DNA from: Magnetococcales bacterium
Lineage (GTDB): Bacteria; Pseudomonadota; Magnetococcia; Magnetococcales; Magnetaquicoccaceae
Length of the DNA: 32,963 nucleotides
Assembly: GCA_015231295.1 (NCBI GenBank)
Contig: JADGBU010000003.1
Location: 29,250-62,212 of the forward strand
Direction of reading: 5' to 3'
Position 1 is the first letter of the stretch. Each line of letters starts with the position of its first letter. A model generated the notes under the pieces. The model made no database searches. It saw only the letters and a list, made by a program, of their open reading frames with translations, and was not told the origin of the DNA. A program made the translations under genes and the position numbers. Below are positions 24,708-32,962 of the stretch, in pieces.

Positions 24708-25913
24708 CTACCCGGCCAGCTCTTCCGCGACCTTGCGGATTCGGATCATGGCCTGTTCCAGATCCTGCATCGATGTCGCAAAGGAGATGCGGAAATAGGG
24801 ATCCAGTCCAAAGGCGGAACCGGGCACCACCGCCACGCCGACCGCCTCCAGCAGATAGGCGGAGAATTGCAGGGTATCCTGGATGACGGTGCCGTTGGCT
24901 GCGGTTTTCCCCATCAATCCGGCGACGTTGGGGAAGACATAGAACGCCCCTTCCGGCATGCGGCAGGTGATGCCGGGCATATCGTTGAGGGCGGCGACCA
25001 CGAAATCGCGCCGTTCGCGGAAGGCCTTGACCATCGGCTTGATGCACTTTTGCGGTCCGGAGAGGGCGGCGACGGCCCCCTTCTGGGCGATCGAGGTGGC
25101 ATTCGAGGTGCTTTGGGACTGCATTTTGACCATGGCCTTGATGATCTCCTTGGGGCCGACGGCATAACCGATGCGCCATCCGGTCATGGAGTAGGCCTTG
25201 GAGACGCCGCTGACGATCACGGTACGGTTTTGCAGCGACGGCACCACCGCAGAGATGGTGGCAAAGCGGAACGGCTTGTAGATGATTTTCTCGTAGATAT
25301 CGTCGCTGATCACCCAGACCTGGGGATGACGTTCCAGCACCGCGCCCAGGGCGATCAACTCTTCGGCGGTATAGGCCGAGCCGGTGGGGTTGGAGGGGGA
25401 GTTGATCACCAGAAAACGGGTTTTGGGCGTGATGGCGGCTTCGAGCTCTTCGGGCGTCATTTTGAAGCCGTTCTCTTCCCGGGCGGAGACGATCACGGGC
25501 ACGCCATCGGCGAGCAGCACCATGTCGGGATAGGAGACCCAATAGGGCGCGGGAATGATCACTTCGTCGCCGGGATTGATGGTGGCCTGGATCAGGTTGT
25601 AGAAAGCCTGTTTGCCACCGACCGTCACCACCACCTGATCGGGGGTGAAGGCCAGATTGTGATCCGCGACGTAACGCTGGATGATGGCATGATGCAGTTC
25701 GCCGATCCCTTCGACGGCGGTGTATTTGGTGAATCCTTCCCGAAGCGCGCGGATCGTGGCCTTTTTGATGTGTTCCGGCGTATCGAAATCGGGTTCTCCG
25801 GAGCCGAGTCCGATGACATCCTTGCCCTGAGCCTGGAGGGCTTTGGCCTTGGCGGTGATCATCAGGGTTGGCGAGGGCTTTACGTTCTGGATGCGTTGCG
25901 ATAAAACAGACAT
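24708..25913 (-). CDS. Class I PLP aminotransferase, aspartate/prephenate type
   Basis: This 401-residue enzyme is of aminotransferase subgroup I-beta/gamma. The PLP lysine is K239 in VSGVSKAYSMTGWRIGYA. The cofactor Asn is in INSPSNPTG (170-178) and the Asp in VISDDIYE (201-208). The N-terminal VIGLGSGEPDFDTPEHI is the marker of bacterial aspartate aminotransferases that can also aminate prephenate. Together these support a role in aspartate and aromatic amino-acid nitrogen exchange in the cytoplasm. It converges on the glycosylation operon with a terminator and a repeat between them and is divergent from cysS across a 90-base gap. A weak purine-rich ribosome site precedes the ATG. Substrate preference cannot be read from the sequence. 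Confidence 0.9.
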   Translation of the reverse strand: MSVLSQRIQNVKPSPTLMITAKAKALQAQGKDVIGLGSGEPDFDTPEHIKKATIRALREGFTKYTAVEGIGELHHAIIQRYVADHNLAFTPDQVVVTVGGKQAFYNLIQATINPGDEVIIPAPYWVSYPDMVLLADGVPVIVSAREENGFKMTPEELEAAITPKTRFLVINSPSNPTGSAYTAEELIALGAVLERHPQVWVISDDIYEKIIYKPFRFATISAVVPSLQNRTVIVSGVSKAYSMTGWRIGYAVGPKEIIKAMVKMQSQSTSNATSIAQKGAVAALSGPQKCIKPMVKAFRERRDFVVAALNDMPGITCRMPEGAFYVFPNVAGLMGKTAANGTVIQDTLQFSAYLLEAVGVAVVPGSAFGLDPYFRISFATSMQDLEQAMIRIRKVAEELAG

Positions 25914-26003
25914 GGATCTTTTTCCGTGGGCTGACGGTGTTAACGAAGCAAACCGAAAAAGCATACATCGATCTCTCAGCAACGTCAACAAGGCAGTCGC
26001 GCC

Positions 26004-27482
26004 ATGGCACTCTGGCTATACAACTCTCTGGGCCGCAAGAAGGAGCCCTTTGTCCCCCGTGTTCCCGGTCAGGTCGGGATTTATGTCTGCGGCATCACGG
26101 CGTATGATTTCTGTCACATCGGGCATGCGCGGGTGATGGTTTCCTTCGATGTTCTGGTGCGTCATCTGCGCGCCTCGGGTCTGAAGGTGACGCATGTGTG
26201 CAATTTCACCGACATCGACGACAAGATCATCCGTCGGGCGATTCAGGAGGGGGTTTCGATCGAGGCGTTGTCGGGTCGCTTCATCGACGCCTTTCACGAG
26301 GACATGGCGGCGTTGGGGGTCACGCCCGCCGACATCGAACCCAAGGCCACCGAACATCTCGGCGAAATGCGCGCCATGATCCAAACCTTGATCGACAAGG
26401 AGTTGGCCTATGAGAGCGGCGGGGATGTGTTTTATGCGGTGGATCGTTTTCCCGCCTATGGCCGACTCTCCGGCAAGCATCTGGAGGAGCTGGAGTCCGG
26501 GGCGCGGGTCGATGTGGATGCCCGCAAGCGCAATCCGTTGGATTTCGTGCTCTGGAAAGGGGCCAAACCCGATGAGCCGCAATGGCCCTCTCCGTGGGGG
26601 GCGGGACGTCCGGGCTGGCATATCGAATGTTCCGCCATGGGGGTGAAATATCTGGGGGAGTCGTTCGATCTGCATGGGGGCGGGCGGGATCTGATCTTCC
26701 CCCATCACGAAAACGAAATCGCCCAGACCGAAGGGGCCACGGGTCGTCCGTGGGTGAGGTGCTGGCTGCACAACGGTTTCGTCAACGTGATCGACGACGA
26801 GGGCAAACGGGAGAAAATGTCGAAGAGTCTCGACAACTTCCGCACCATCCGCGATCTGCTGACCGCCTGGCGCGGCGAAACCATCCGTCTGTTTCTGCTC
26901 AACAGCCACTATCGCGCCCCGCTGGATTTTTCGCTGGAGTTGCTGGATGCGGCCCGTTCCGGCCTGGATCGTCTCTACGGAGCCTTGCGCGGGGCCGAAG
27001 GGGTGTTGGGAAGCCTGCCCGAAGTGGCTCCTGTGGCCTGGGAGCAGGAGCGGCGGGAGGGGCCCGAAGGTCATGCGGCCCGGTTTCAGGAGGCGATGGA
27101 CGATGATCTCAACACGCCGCGCGCCTTGGCGGTGCTGTTCGATCTGGCGAAGGTGATCAACCGCCTGACCGCCGACGATCAACCCGAGGCGCGGGAGGCG
27201 TGTCGTCGTCAGGTGGCGCTGTTGCGCGGGTTGGGCGGGATTCTCGGCCTGTGCGGGGAGTCGCCGGAGAGTCATTTTCGCTTTCATCCCGAAGAGACGC
27301 ACGATGATTCGGCGCAGGGCGGCCTGAGCGATGCCCAGGTGGAAGCCTTGATCGAACAACGGATGGAGGCGCGACGCAATCGCGATTTCCAGAGCGCGGA
27401 TCGCATCCGGGCGGAGTTGGCGCAGGCCGGGATTCTCCTGGAAGATGCCCGTGGTCAGACCATCTGGAGGCGCGAGGCGTGA
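26004..27482 (+). CDS. cysS: Cysteinyl-tRNA synthetase
   Basis: The 492-residue enzyme charges tRNA-Cys. The zinc Cys C29 is in YVCGITAYD, the HIGH motif is HIGHAR (38-43), and EKMSKSLDN (about 270-278) is the KMSKS loop. The further zinc-site residues lie in WHIECSAMG and HHENEIAQTEG. The C-terminal helical anticodon-binding region ends with a DALR-type helical arrangement (RMEARRNRDFQSADRIRAEL). Length is normal. The stop overlaps the GTG start of rlmB by four bases, so the two are coupled. No tRNA gene lies nearby. Confidence 0.95.
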   Translation: MALWLYNSLGRKKEPFVPRVPGQVGIYVCGITAYDFCHIGHARVMVSFDVLVRHLRASGLKVTHVCNFTDIDDKIIRRAIQEGVSIEALSGRFIDAFHEDMAALGVTPADIEPKATEHLGEMRAMIQTLIDKELAYESGGDVFYAVDRFPAYGRLSGKHLEELESGARVDVDARKRNPLDFVLWKGAKPDEPQWPSPWGAGRPGWHIECSAMGVKYLGESFDLHGGGRDLIFPHHENEIAQTEGATGRPWVRCWLHNGFVNVIDDEGKREKMSKSLDNFRTIRDLLTAWRGETIRLFLLNSHYRAPLDFSLELLDAARSGLDRLYGALRGAEGVLGSLPEVAPVAWEQERREGPEGHAARFQEAMDDDLNTPRALAVLFDLAKVINRLTADDQPEAREACRRQVALLRGLGGILGLCGESPESHFRFHPEETHDDSAQGGLSDAQVEALIEQRMEARRNRDFQSADRIRAELAQAGILLEDARGQTIWRREA

Positions 27483-28237
27483 CACTCGAAGAGGCGGAAG
27501 TGGTATTCGGATTCAATCCGGTGTTGGCGGTGTTGGCGGACGGAGCCCGTTCCGTCGAGTCGCTGTTGATGCTTCAGGGGGCCCGGAGCGGGCGTACCCG
27601 TGAGGTGGAACGCCTGGCCGGAGAGCGGGGTATCCGTCCCCGGTTCGTGGAGCGTTATCTGCTGGATCGTTTCACCGAGGGCGGTGTGCATCAGGGGGTG
27701 GCGTTGCGGGTGGGGGTGCGGGTGCAGCCCACCTGGGAGATGCTGCTCGATCGTCTGGAAGATCGGATCGATCCGGTGTTGCTGTTGCTCGATGGCGTCG
27801 AGGATCCGCGCAATCTGGGGGCGATTCTGCGTTCGGCGGAGGCGTTCGGCGTGGAGGCGGTGATTCTGCCTCGGGATCGTTCCGCGCCGTTGTCGTCGGT
27901 GGCCGTCAAGGCGTCGGCGGGGGCCGCCGGACGCATGGATACCCTGCGCGTGACCAATCTGGCCCGGGCGATCACCGAACTCAAGGATCACGGGGTGCGG
28001 GTATTGGGTCTGGATGGTGAGGCCGCGATGACCATCGATGGCGGCCAGGAGGATTGGCAGGGAGCCGTGGCCCTGGTGATGGGAGGAGAAGGGCAGGGCT
28101 TGCGTCGTCTGACTCGGGAACGATGTGACGCACTTCTTTCGATTCCGATGACCGGGGGGGTGGGTTCTCTCAACGTGGCCACGGCGACGGGGATCGCATT
28201 ATACGAACTGCGTCGGCGTCGGGCCGCCAGTCGCTGA
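27479..28237 (+). CDS. rlmB: 23S rRNA (guanosine-2'-O)-methyltransferase, SpoU/TrmH family
   Basis: A 252-residue SPOUT methyltransferase that would 2'-O-methylate G2251 of 23S rRNA. The N-terminal substrate-binding domain starts with VFGFNPVLAVLADG (9-22). The three family motifs are DGVEDPRNLGAILRSAEAFG (about 102-121), LVMGGEGQGLR (about 200-210) and SIPMTGGVGSLNVATATGIALYE (to about 245), which build the SAM-binding trefoil knot. The GTG start overlaps the cysS stop and a purine-rich GGAGGCGCGAGG precedes it. A cysS-rlmB pairing is common in bacteria. Assignment to RlmB rather than another TrmH member rests on the N-terminal domain and context. Confidence 0.9.
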   Translation: MTLEEAEVVFGFNPVLAVLADGARSVESLLMLQGARSGRTREVERLAGERGIRPRFVERYLLDRFTEGGVHQGVALRVGVRVQPTWEMLLDRLEDRIDPVLLLLDGVEDPRNLGAILRSAEAFGVEAVILPRDRSAPLSSVAVKASAGAAGRMDTLRVTNLARAITELKDHGVRVLGLDGEAAMTIDGGQEDWQGAVALVMGGEGQGLRRLTRERCDALLSIPMTGGVGSLNVATATGIALYELRRRRAASR

Positions 28238-28245
28238 TATTATTA

Positions 28246-28320
28246 TGGGTCCAGGGAGATGATCTCCCTGGTGGGGTCCAGGGGCGACGCCCCTGGTCGG
28301 GTTTGGGGCGACGCCCCAAA
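28246..28320 (+). repeat. Palindromic intergenic repeat cluster, copy 5 (three units)
   Basis: Unit 1 has arms CCAGGGAG (28251-28258) and CTCCCTGG around ATGAT. Compared with copies 1 and 4, one G-C pair of the stem has become A-T with both arms changed. Unit 2 has arms CCAGGGGC and GCCCCTGG around GAC (about 28279-28295). Unit 3 has arms TTTGGGGC and GCCCCAAA around GAC (28302-28320). It lies nine bases after the rlmB stop. Confidence 0.8.
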
Positions 28321-28379
28321 GATTCGGCGGAAAGGCCAAAAATCTCCCCTCCCGCGAGGCGTCATCTCCGGCGTTCCAC

Positions 28380-28400
28380 CGGGGGCGGCGATCGCCCCCG
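28380..28400. other. GC-rich hairpin beyond the rubredoxin-tailed gene
   Basis: Arms CGGGGGCG (28380-28387) and CGCCCCCG (28393-28400) pair perfectly around GCGAT, 20 bases past the stop of the leftward gene. There is no T-run on either side, so it is not a standard intrinsic terminator, but it could stall or protect the message end. It is not a member of the GTCCAGGGG repeat family. Confidence 0.4.
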
Positions 28401-28420
28401 TCATGGATTCTTCCGTTCCG

Positions 28421-28849
28421 TCACCCCTGATCGAGCACAAACTGCTCCTTGCCCACGTCGCAATCCGGACACTCCCAATCCGGGGGCAGATCCTGAAAGC
28501 TGGTGGTGGGTGGAATGTTGCGGCGGGGCAGTCCGATGCGTTCGTCATACAGGAAATTGCACACCTTGCAGCGCCATTTACGCATGCCCGGCTGTTTTTT
28601 CATGGCCCTGCGGACCTGATCCACGATCTGGCTGCGCAATGACGCATACTGCTGGGGGGTTGTGACCTCGATCTCTTTCAGACAGGCTTTGTAATCGGCG
28701 GTCAATTGATTTGAATCCCGAATGATGTCCGCAGCCTCGGGGGAGGGGTTTTTGCTGGCCAGCAGGGCGGCAGCCCGGGGGGTGGCCAGGGATGACCTCA
28801 ATCCCAGATCGATGGCGCGGGCAATGAGGGTTTCAAGGGGGGTTGTCAT
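28421..28849 (-). CDS. Helical protein with C-terminal rubredoxin-like domain
   Basis: The 142-residue product has an unknown helical N-terminal part (about 1-88) and a rubredoxin-like end (about 90-142). The metal site is RCKVCNFLYDE and then WECPDCDVGKEQF, two C-x2-C pairs. The spacing and the LPPDWECP segment are those of rubredoxin, a one-iron electron carrier. Both pairs lack the Gly that normally follows the second Cys (CGxxYD and CPxCGxxK), and an insertion with RIGLPRRNIPPTTS sits between them. Free rubredoxins are about 53 residues, so this is an extended protein. I chose the ATG at 28849 over a GTG twelve bases earlier because of spacing from GAGTGG. The partner is not visible. The 282-base gap upstream, to 29131, holds no gene I can support. 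Confidence 0.75.
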   Translation of the reverse strand: MTTPLETLIARAIDLGLRSSLATPRAAALLASKNPSPEAADIIRDSNQLTADYKACLKEIEVTTPQQYASLRSQIVDQVRRAMKKQPGMRKWRCKVCNFLYDERIGLPRRNIPPTTSFQDLPPDWECPDCDVGKEQFVLDQG

Positions 28850-29131
28850 GGTGCATGCCACTCAAGGATGGTCGTTGAATCCTGAAAGAGGGTGAATGAG
28901 GCGATGCCGACGATCCTGAGCCTTTTGGTGTCAGACAGAATCGGGTCGGTGGATCCCCGGAGATATAGGTTGCAAAAGGCGGGCCAGGGAACCGCCATGT
29001 TTCTGTGGAGTCATTTTTGAGGGGCGATCTGTCCGGAGTCGGGGTGCCGGAGCGCGCGACCAGAGGGAGCCGCTCCCGAGCCGATCGCGGCGTCGATCGG
29101 CTGGTTCCGGAGGGGATCCGGGCGTTGCGGC

Positions 29132-29440
29132 TCATTGAAAAACCATGGGCAGGGAGTCGGCCTTGAGGGTGTTCAGGATCCATCGATTCAGGGTTTCCGG
29201 ATCGGCTTTGGTCATTTTTTCCAGAGCCCATTCCGGCATCTGACCAAAACGCTCTTGCAACAACACGGTGAGCGAACTGGTCAATCCGGCCCGCAATCCT
29301 TCTTCTATGCCTTCCTGTCTGCCTTCCTGTCTGCCTTCGAGTTTTCCTCGCAAAAGGGCCATTTCCGCGCCTTTTTGTTCCCCCTGCAAGAAGATATCCC
29401 GCAGGAATGCGTTTTCCATGACATCCACTGAAATGGGCAT
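29132..29440 (-). pseudogene. Short protein, likely C-terminal remnant of an Rpn/DUF4351-type nuclease
   Basis: The 102-residue frame starts at an ATG (a GTG three codons upstream is possible). It contains GEQKGAEMALLRGKLEGRQEGRQEGIEEGLRAG in its middle, then a DUF4351-like C terminus, LLQERFGQMPEWALEKMTKADPETLNRWILNTL. Full-length Rpn/YhgA-like proteins carry a PD-(D/E)xK nuclease domain of 150 or more residues before such a tail; that domain is absent here. The EGRQ motif is encoded by a 12-base tandem repeat (29310-29333, two copies). Either the gene lost its nuclease part or it is one of the short stand-alone members; the sequence cannot decide. It lies 42 bases after the stop of the leftward TPR-CHAT gene. 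Confidence 0.55.
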
Positions 29441-29482
29441 GTTATTCACTTCTTCATCTTGAGCGTGGTGTCGTACTTCACC

Positions 29483-32400
29483 TCATTCACCCACCATCAT
29501 GAACGCCGACCAGATGTAGGGATGTTTCCAGGCGTCGGACTCCAGCAGATCCAGTTGCGACTCCCGCAAGGCGCGATGGGCGTTCATGCCTTCTCCCAGG
29601 CGGGCGTAAAGACTGGTCATGAGGGCCTGGGTTCCCGCGTCGCTCACCTCCCACAACGAGGAGATCACCGCCTTGACGCCCGCCTCCTGAAAGGCGCGCC
29701 GCAACCCGTAAACCCCTTCGCCTTCGTGCAGCTCTCCCAGTCCGGTTTCGCAGGCCGACAACACCGCCAGTCGGGTGCCGGTCAGATCCAATCCCAACAC
29801 CTCCATGGCGGTGAGCACGCCATCGTTTTCGGTATCCATCTCGCCGAGAAACCGGGCGTTGGCGTTGATGCCCGCAAAGGCCAGTCCCGCCCGCAACAGG
29901 GGGTTGTCACCCGGCGGGGGCAGGCGCGATTCGCCGCTGCGGGCCAGCTTCAGCAGACGCTTCTTGAGGGAGTCGTCCGGCTTGAGGAAAAATCCGTGCG
30001 TGGCGATGTGGAGAATTTCCGGCGGCTTTTCGAGCGATTGCAACGACGACTCCTGGGCTTCGTTCCGGATCAGCACGGTATTGTTTTTTTTCTTGTCCGT
30101 GGCCTGTCCGGAGATCAGGCGTCCCTCTTTTTCCGCGCCGGGCAGGGGATCGAAATGCAGACCGCGCAGCCCGGATGAAAAGGACCGCAAGCCCTCCTTG
30201 AGATCGGTGGAACGGCGTCCCTGCTGTTCATCCATCTTGAGGGCCTGCGCCTTGGCTCCGCCCACCTTGTCGGAGTCGTAATCCGGACCGGCCACGATCA
30301 GATAGTTTCCTTTGGCCTCCGGGAGGTTGGCGGGCACCAGATCGCGACTGGTGGAGAGAATATGCAGATCGGTATTGCGGGCCAGATAATCGGACTCCGG
30401 GTCCACCAGGGCGGCGAAGGGCAGAATGTTCAGTTGACCATCCGGCACCACATAGACCTGTTCCCGGTTGCCGATCTGTTTTTGGACCGGAGCCCAGATC
30501 AGGTCATAGGCGGCCCGCCCCACCTTTTTGAGAGCCTCCTCATCGGCCTCTTCATCCTGGATGATGGTCCGGTATTCGGTGATGATCTTGTTGATCGCCT
30601 CCGGATCGGGATAGATCACCCGATCGAAGATCGGCTTGTCTTTCTCCTTGCGCAAGATGGCGGCGATCAGACCGGTGCGTTCCTCGTCCCGGAAGGCGAA
30701 AAATTCCACCAGCACCGCCTGTTCCGGCAGATGTTTCACCAGATTGTCGAGGCTCACCGTCCGGCTGCTGCTTTGGAATTTTTTGCTGGCCTGTCCCAGT
30801 TGCTGTTGCAACCGTTCCACTTCGGTTTCCAGGGCGTGGATCACCGTGAGATGGCTCTGGGCGGTCTCCGGCGTGGGGCCGGAAAGGGTCAAGGAGGCCA
30901 GTTTTTTGCGGGTTTCGGTCAGGCGGTCGCCGATCTCCTGAAGCTTGGGATCCTTCCCCAGTCGGGTGATCTGACGGATTTCCGAGGTGATCTTGAGCAG
31001 CAGGCCTTTGCGACGCAGGCCCACCTCCAGGGTTTCGCGTCCCGCCGTGGCGGAATCGACTCTGGCCAGCCGGGTCAGATAGGTGTTGAGCTCCGGCGCG
31101 TGCAGACGGATGTAGCCTTCCCGCGCGTTGTCACCCGTGGACCAGAGCATCCGGTCGAGAAAGTCGGAACGGCGTGTGAACAGCTCCTTGCGCAGTTTGA
31201 GTCCTTCGGCGGGATTGGTTTTTTCCACGATCGAGGCCAGGGTGTCGAGCACCTCGAAGGTATAGGGATGGAGGGTGCTCAGGCTCTCTTCGGCCTGTTT
31301 GCGGGTTTTCTTGGCCAGCTCCTCGGCCTCCTTGAGGCGTCCCATATCCCGCAGCAGCAGGCTCAGATCGTTCATGGAGCGGATGACATCCGGATGACGC
31401 TCCCCGAGCACCTTCCGACGCGACTCCAGGGCGCGGGTGAAATATTGTTCCGCCGCCGAATGCTGTCCGAGATGATGGGTGACGCGAGCCAGATTGTTCA
31501 GGGCTTTCAGGGTGCGGGGGTGCTGTTCTCCCAGGGAGGTGCTCCAGCTTTCCAGAGCCCGTTTGAACAGAGGCGCGGCTTTGGCGTCATCTCCTTTCAG
31601 CAGGTGCAGATAGGCCAGATTGTTGATCACCGCCACCGTATCCATATGATCCTCGCCCAGACTCTGACGATAGGAGTCGATGGCGTTCTGATAGAGCGGT
31701 TCCGCCTTGTCGAAGTTGCCCTGGCTTTCGTGCAGCAGGGCCAGATTGTTCATGGTGGTCAGGGTGAGCGGCTGTTCGGCACCGAGATTTTTCTGCGCCA
31801 GATCGAGTGCTTCGCGCAAGACCGGCTCCGCGTCGTCGTATTTTCCCGCCTGTTCCAGCAGTTGACCCAGATTGTTCAGGGTGGTGATGGTGGTGGGATG
31901 GCTGGCACCCAAGGTTTTTCTGAGTGCTTCCAGGGTCTGTTTGAGACCGGTTTCCGCTTCGGACAGGCGTCCCTGTTTTTCGAGGATGGTGGTCAGTTCC
32001 ACGTTCATCGCCAGGGTGGCCGGATGATCGGCCCCTTGCGCGGTGGCCAGTTGTTGCTGGAGTTTTCGTGTCAGGGTTTCGGCGGTTTTGAAGTCGCTGC
32101 GATCGACCAGCAGATGAATCCGGGCGGTATTCGCCTCGATGGCCAGCGGGGAGAGGTCATCTGTCGGCAGTTTGGCAAGCATCGGCTTGAGCAGTGCCTC
32201 GGCCCGCTTGAAATCTCCCATGAGTCGGTTGGCCTCGACCGCGCCGATGCGCAGGGTTCCCGAGGCGGGATCTTCGGCGGGCAGCACCGCATCGACAATG
32301 GCCAGAGCCTGCTCGTAGGCGGCGCGGGCCACCGGATAGGCTTCGCGAGCCATCTGGAGGGCGGCGAACTGCTCCAGGAAGCGGGCGGTTTCCGGGTGGT

Positions 32401-32962
32401 GATAGCCATGCGTGGAGGCCGACAGCGTACCGCTTTCCCGCAACACCGCTTCGGCTTCGGCGAACTGTCCGAGGCTTTTCAGGGTGCGGACCAGGGCCAG
32501 ATCGTTTTCCAGAGCCAGGGGGTGTTGGGCACCGATTTTGGCTTTCCACGCCTGGCGCGCCCCCTGATAGAGATCGCGGGCCGCTGCGGGATTCATGCGG
32601 GTTTCCAGGAGTTCGCCCAGGGCCTTGTCGGTGGTGAGGGTTTCCGGATGATGGGCACCCAGGGCGTTGCGCGCGTTCGAGGCCGCCTGCTTGAGCAGAG
32701 GTTCGGCTTCGGCGGTCTTGCCGGCCATGGTCAGATAGGTGCCCAGTTCCCGTTCGCTCATGAAGGTGGCGGAGTGTTTGGCACCCAGATTCTCCCGCGC
32801 CAGATCCGTCGCCTGTTTGCCCAGACGGATGGCTTGTTCCAGATCGCCTTTTTCGGCGGCGGCCATGGCCTCTTCGCGATTTTTCGACCACAGGGCGGCG
32901 AGGCTCGACTTGTTGGCCGGAATCTCTCCCGCCTGATTGAGGCTTTCGTCCACCCATTCGGG
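29483..32962 (-). CDS. TPR-CHAT protein (caspase-like peptidase), N terminus outside window
   Basis: The frame is open to the right edge and reads PEWVDESLNQ at the boundary, so the start is outside; about 1,160 residues are visible. The first 620 are many 42-residue TPR_12/kinesin-light-chain-type repeats (for example ALNNLARVTHHLGQHSAAEQYFTRALESRRKVLGERHP), then a helical linker with a coiled-coil (about 640-740). The C-terminal CHAT domain is clear: catalytic His in HIATHGFFL (codon at 29996-29998) and catalytic Cys in LSACETGLGELHEGEG (codon at 29750-29752), then GLRRAFQEAGVKAVISSLWEVSD. Both catalytic residues are present, so an active clan CD cysteine peptidase is expected. Such proteins act in programmed cell death, stress and defence (for example the gRAMP partner). 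No Cas gene is seen beside it. No signal peptide is visible in the truncated N terminus. Confidence 0.9.
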   Translation of the reverse strand, partial: PEWVDESLNQAGEIPANKSSLAALWSKNREEAMAAAEKGDLEQAIRLGKQATDLARENLGAKHSATFMSERELGTYLTMAGKTAEAEPLLKQAASNARNALGAHHPETLTTDKALGELLETRMNPAAARDLYQGARQAWKAKIGAQHPLALENDLALVRTLKSLGQFAEAEAVLRESGTLSASTHGYHHPETARFLEQFAALQMAREAYPVARAAYEQALAIVDAVLPAEDPASGTLRIGAVEANRLMGDFKRAEALLKPMLAKLPTDDLSPLAIEANTARIHLLVDRSDFKTAETLTRKLQQQLATAQGADHPATLAMNVELTTILEKQGRLSEAETGLKQTLEALRKTLGASHPTTITTLNNLGQLLEQAGKYDDAEPVLREALDLAQKNLGAEQPLTLTTMNNLALLHESQGNFDKAEPLYQNAIDSYRQSLGEDHMDTVAVINNLAYLHLLKGDDAKAAPLFKRALESWSTSLGEQHPRTLKALNNLARVTHHLGQHSAAEQYFTRALESRRKVLGERHPDVIRSMNDLSLLLRDMGRLKEAEELAKKTRKQAEESLSTLHPYTFEVLDTLASIVEKTNPAEGLKLRKELFTRRSDFLDRMLWSTGDNAREGYIRLHAPELNTYLTRLARVDSATAGRETLEVGLRRKGLLLKITSEIRQITRLGKDPKLQEIGDRLTETRKKLASLTLSGPTPETAQSHLTVIHALETEVERLQQQLGQASKKFQSSSRTVSLDNLVKHLPEQAVLVEFFAFRDEERTGLIAAILRKEKDKPIFDRVIYPDPEAINKIITEYRTIIQDEEADEEALKKVGRAAYDLIWAPVQKQIGNREQVYVVPDGQLNILPFAALVDPESDYLARNTDLHILSTSRDLVPANLPEAKGNYLIVAGPDYDSDKVGGAKAQALKMDEQQGRRSTDLKEGLRSFSSGLRGLHFDPLPGAEKEGRLISGQATDKKKNNTVLIRNEAQESSLQSLEKPPEILHIATHGFFLKPDDSLKKRLLKLARSGESRLPPPGDNPLLRAGLAFAGINANARFLGEMDTENDGVLTAMEVLGLDLTGTRLAVLSACETGLGELHEGEGVYGLRRAFQEAGVKAVISSLWEVSDAGTQALMTSLYARLGEGMNAHRALRESQLDLLESDAWKHPYIWSAFMMVGE

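Noticed and set aside
25914-26003. Search for a tRNA or a T-box-like leader ahead of cysS
   Set aside because: The 90-base gap is too short for either and shows no cloverleaf or terminator-type stem.
28833-29231. Leftward 132-residue frame between the rubredoxin-tailed and DUF4351-like genes
   Set aside because: It overlaps both neighbours, and its Arg/Ser/Pro-rich translation resembles GC-rich noncoding frames.
29483-32962. Regular spacing of similar sequence resembling a direct-repeat array
   Set aside because: The period of about 126 bases is the coding period of 42-residue TPR units in an open frame, not a CRISPR or satellite array.
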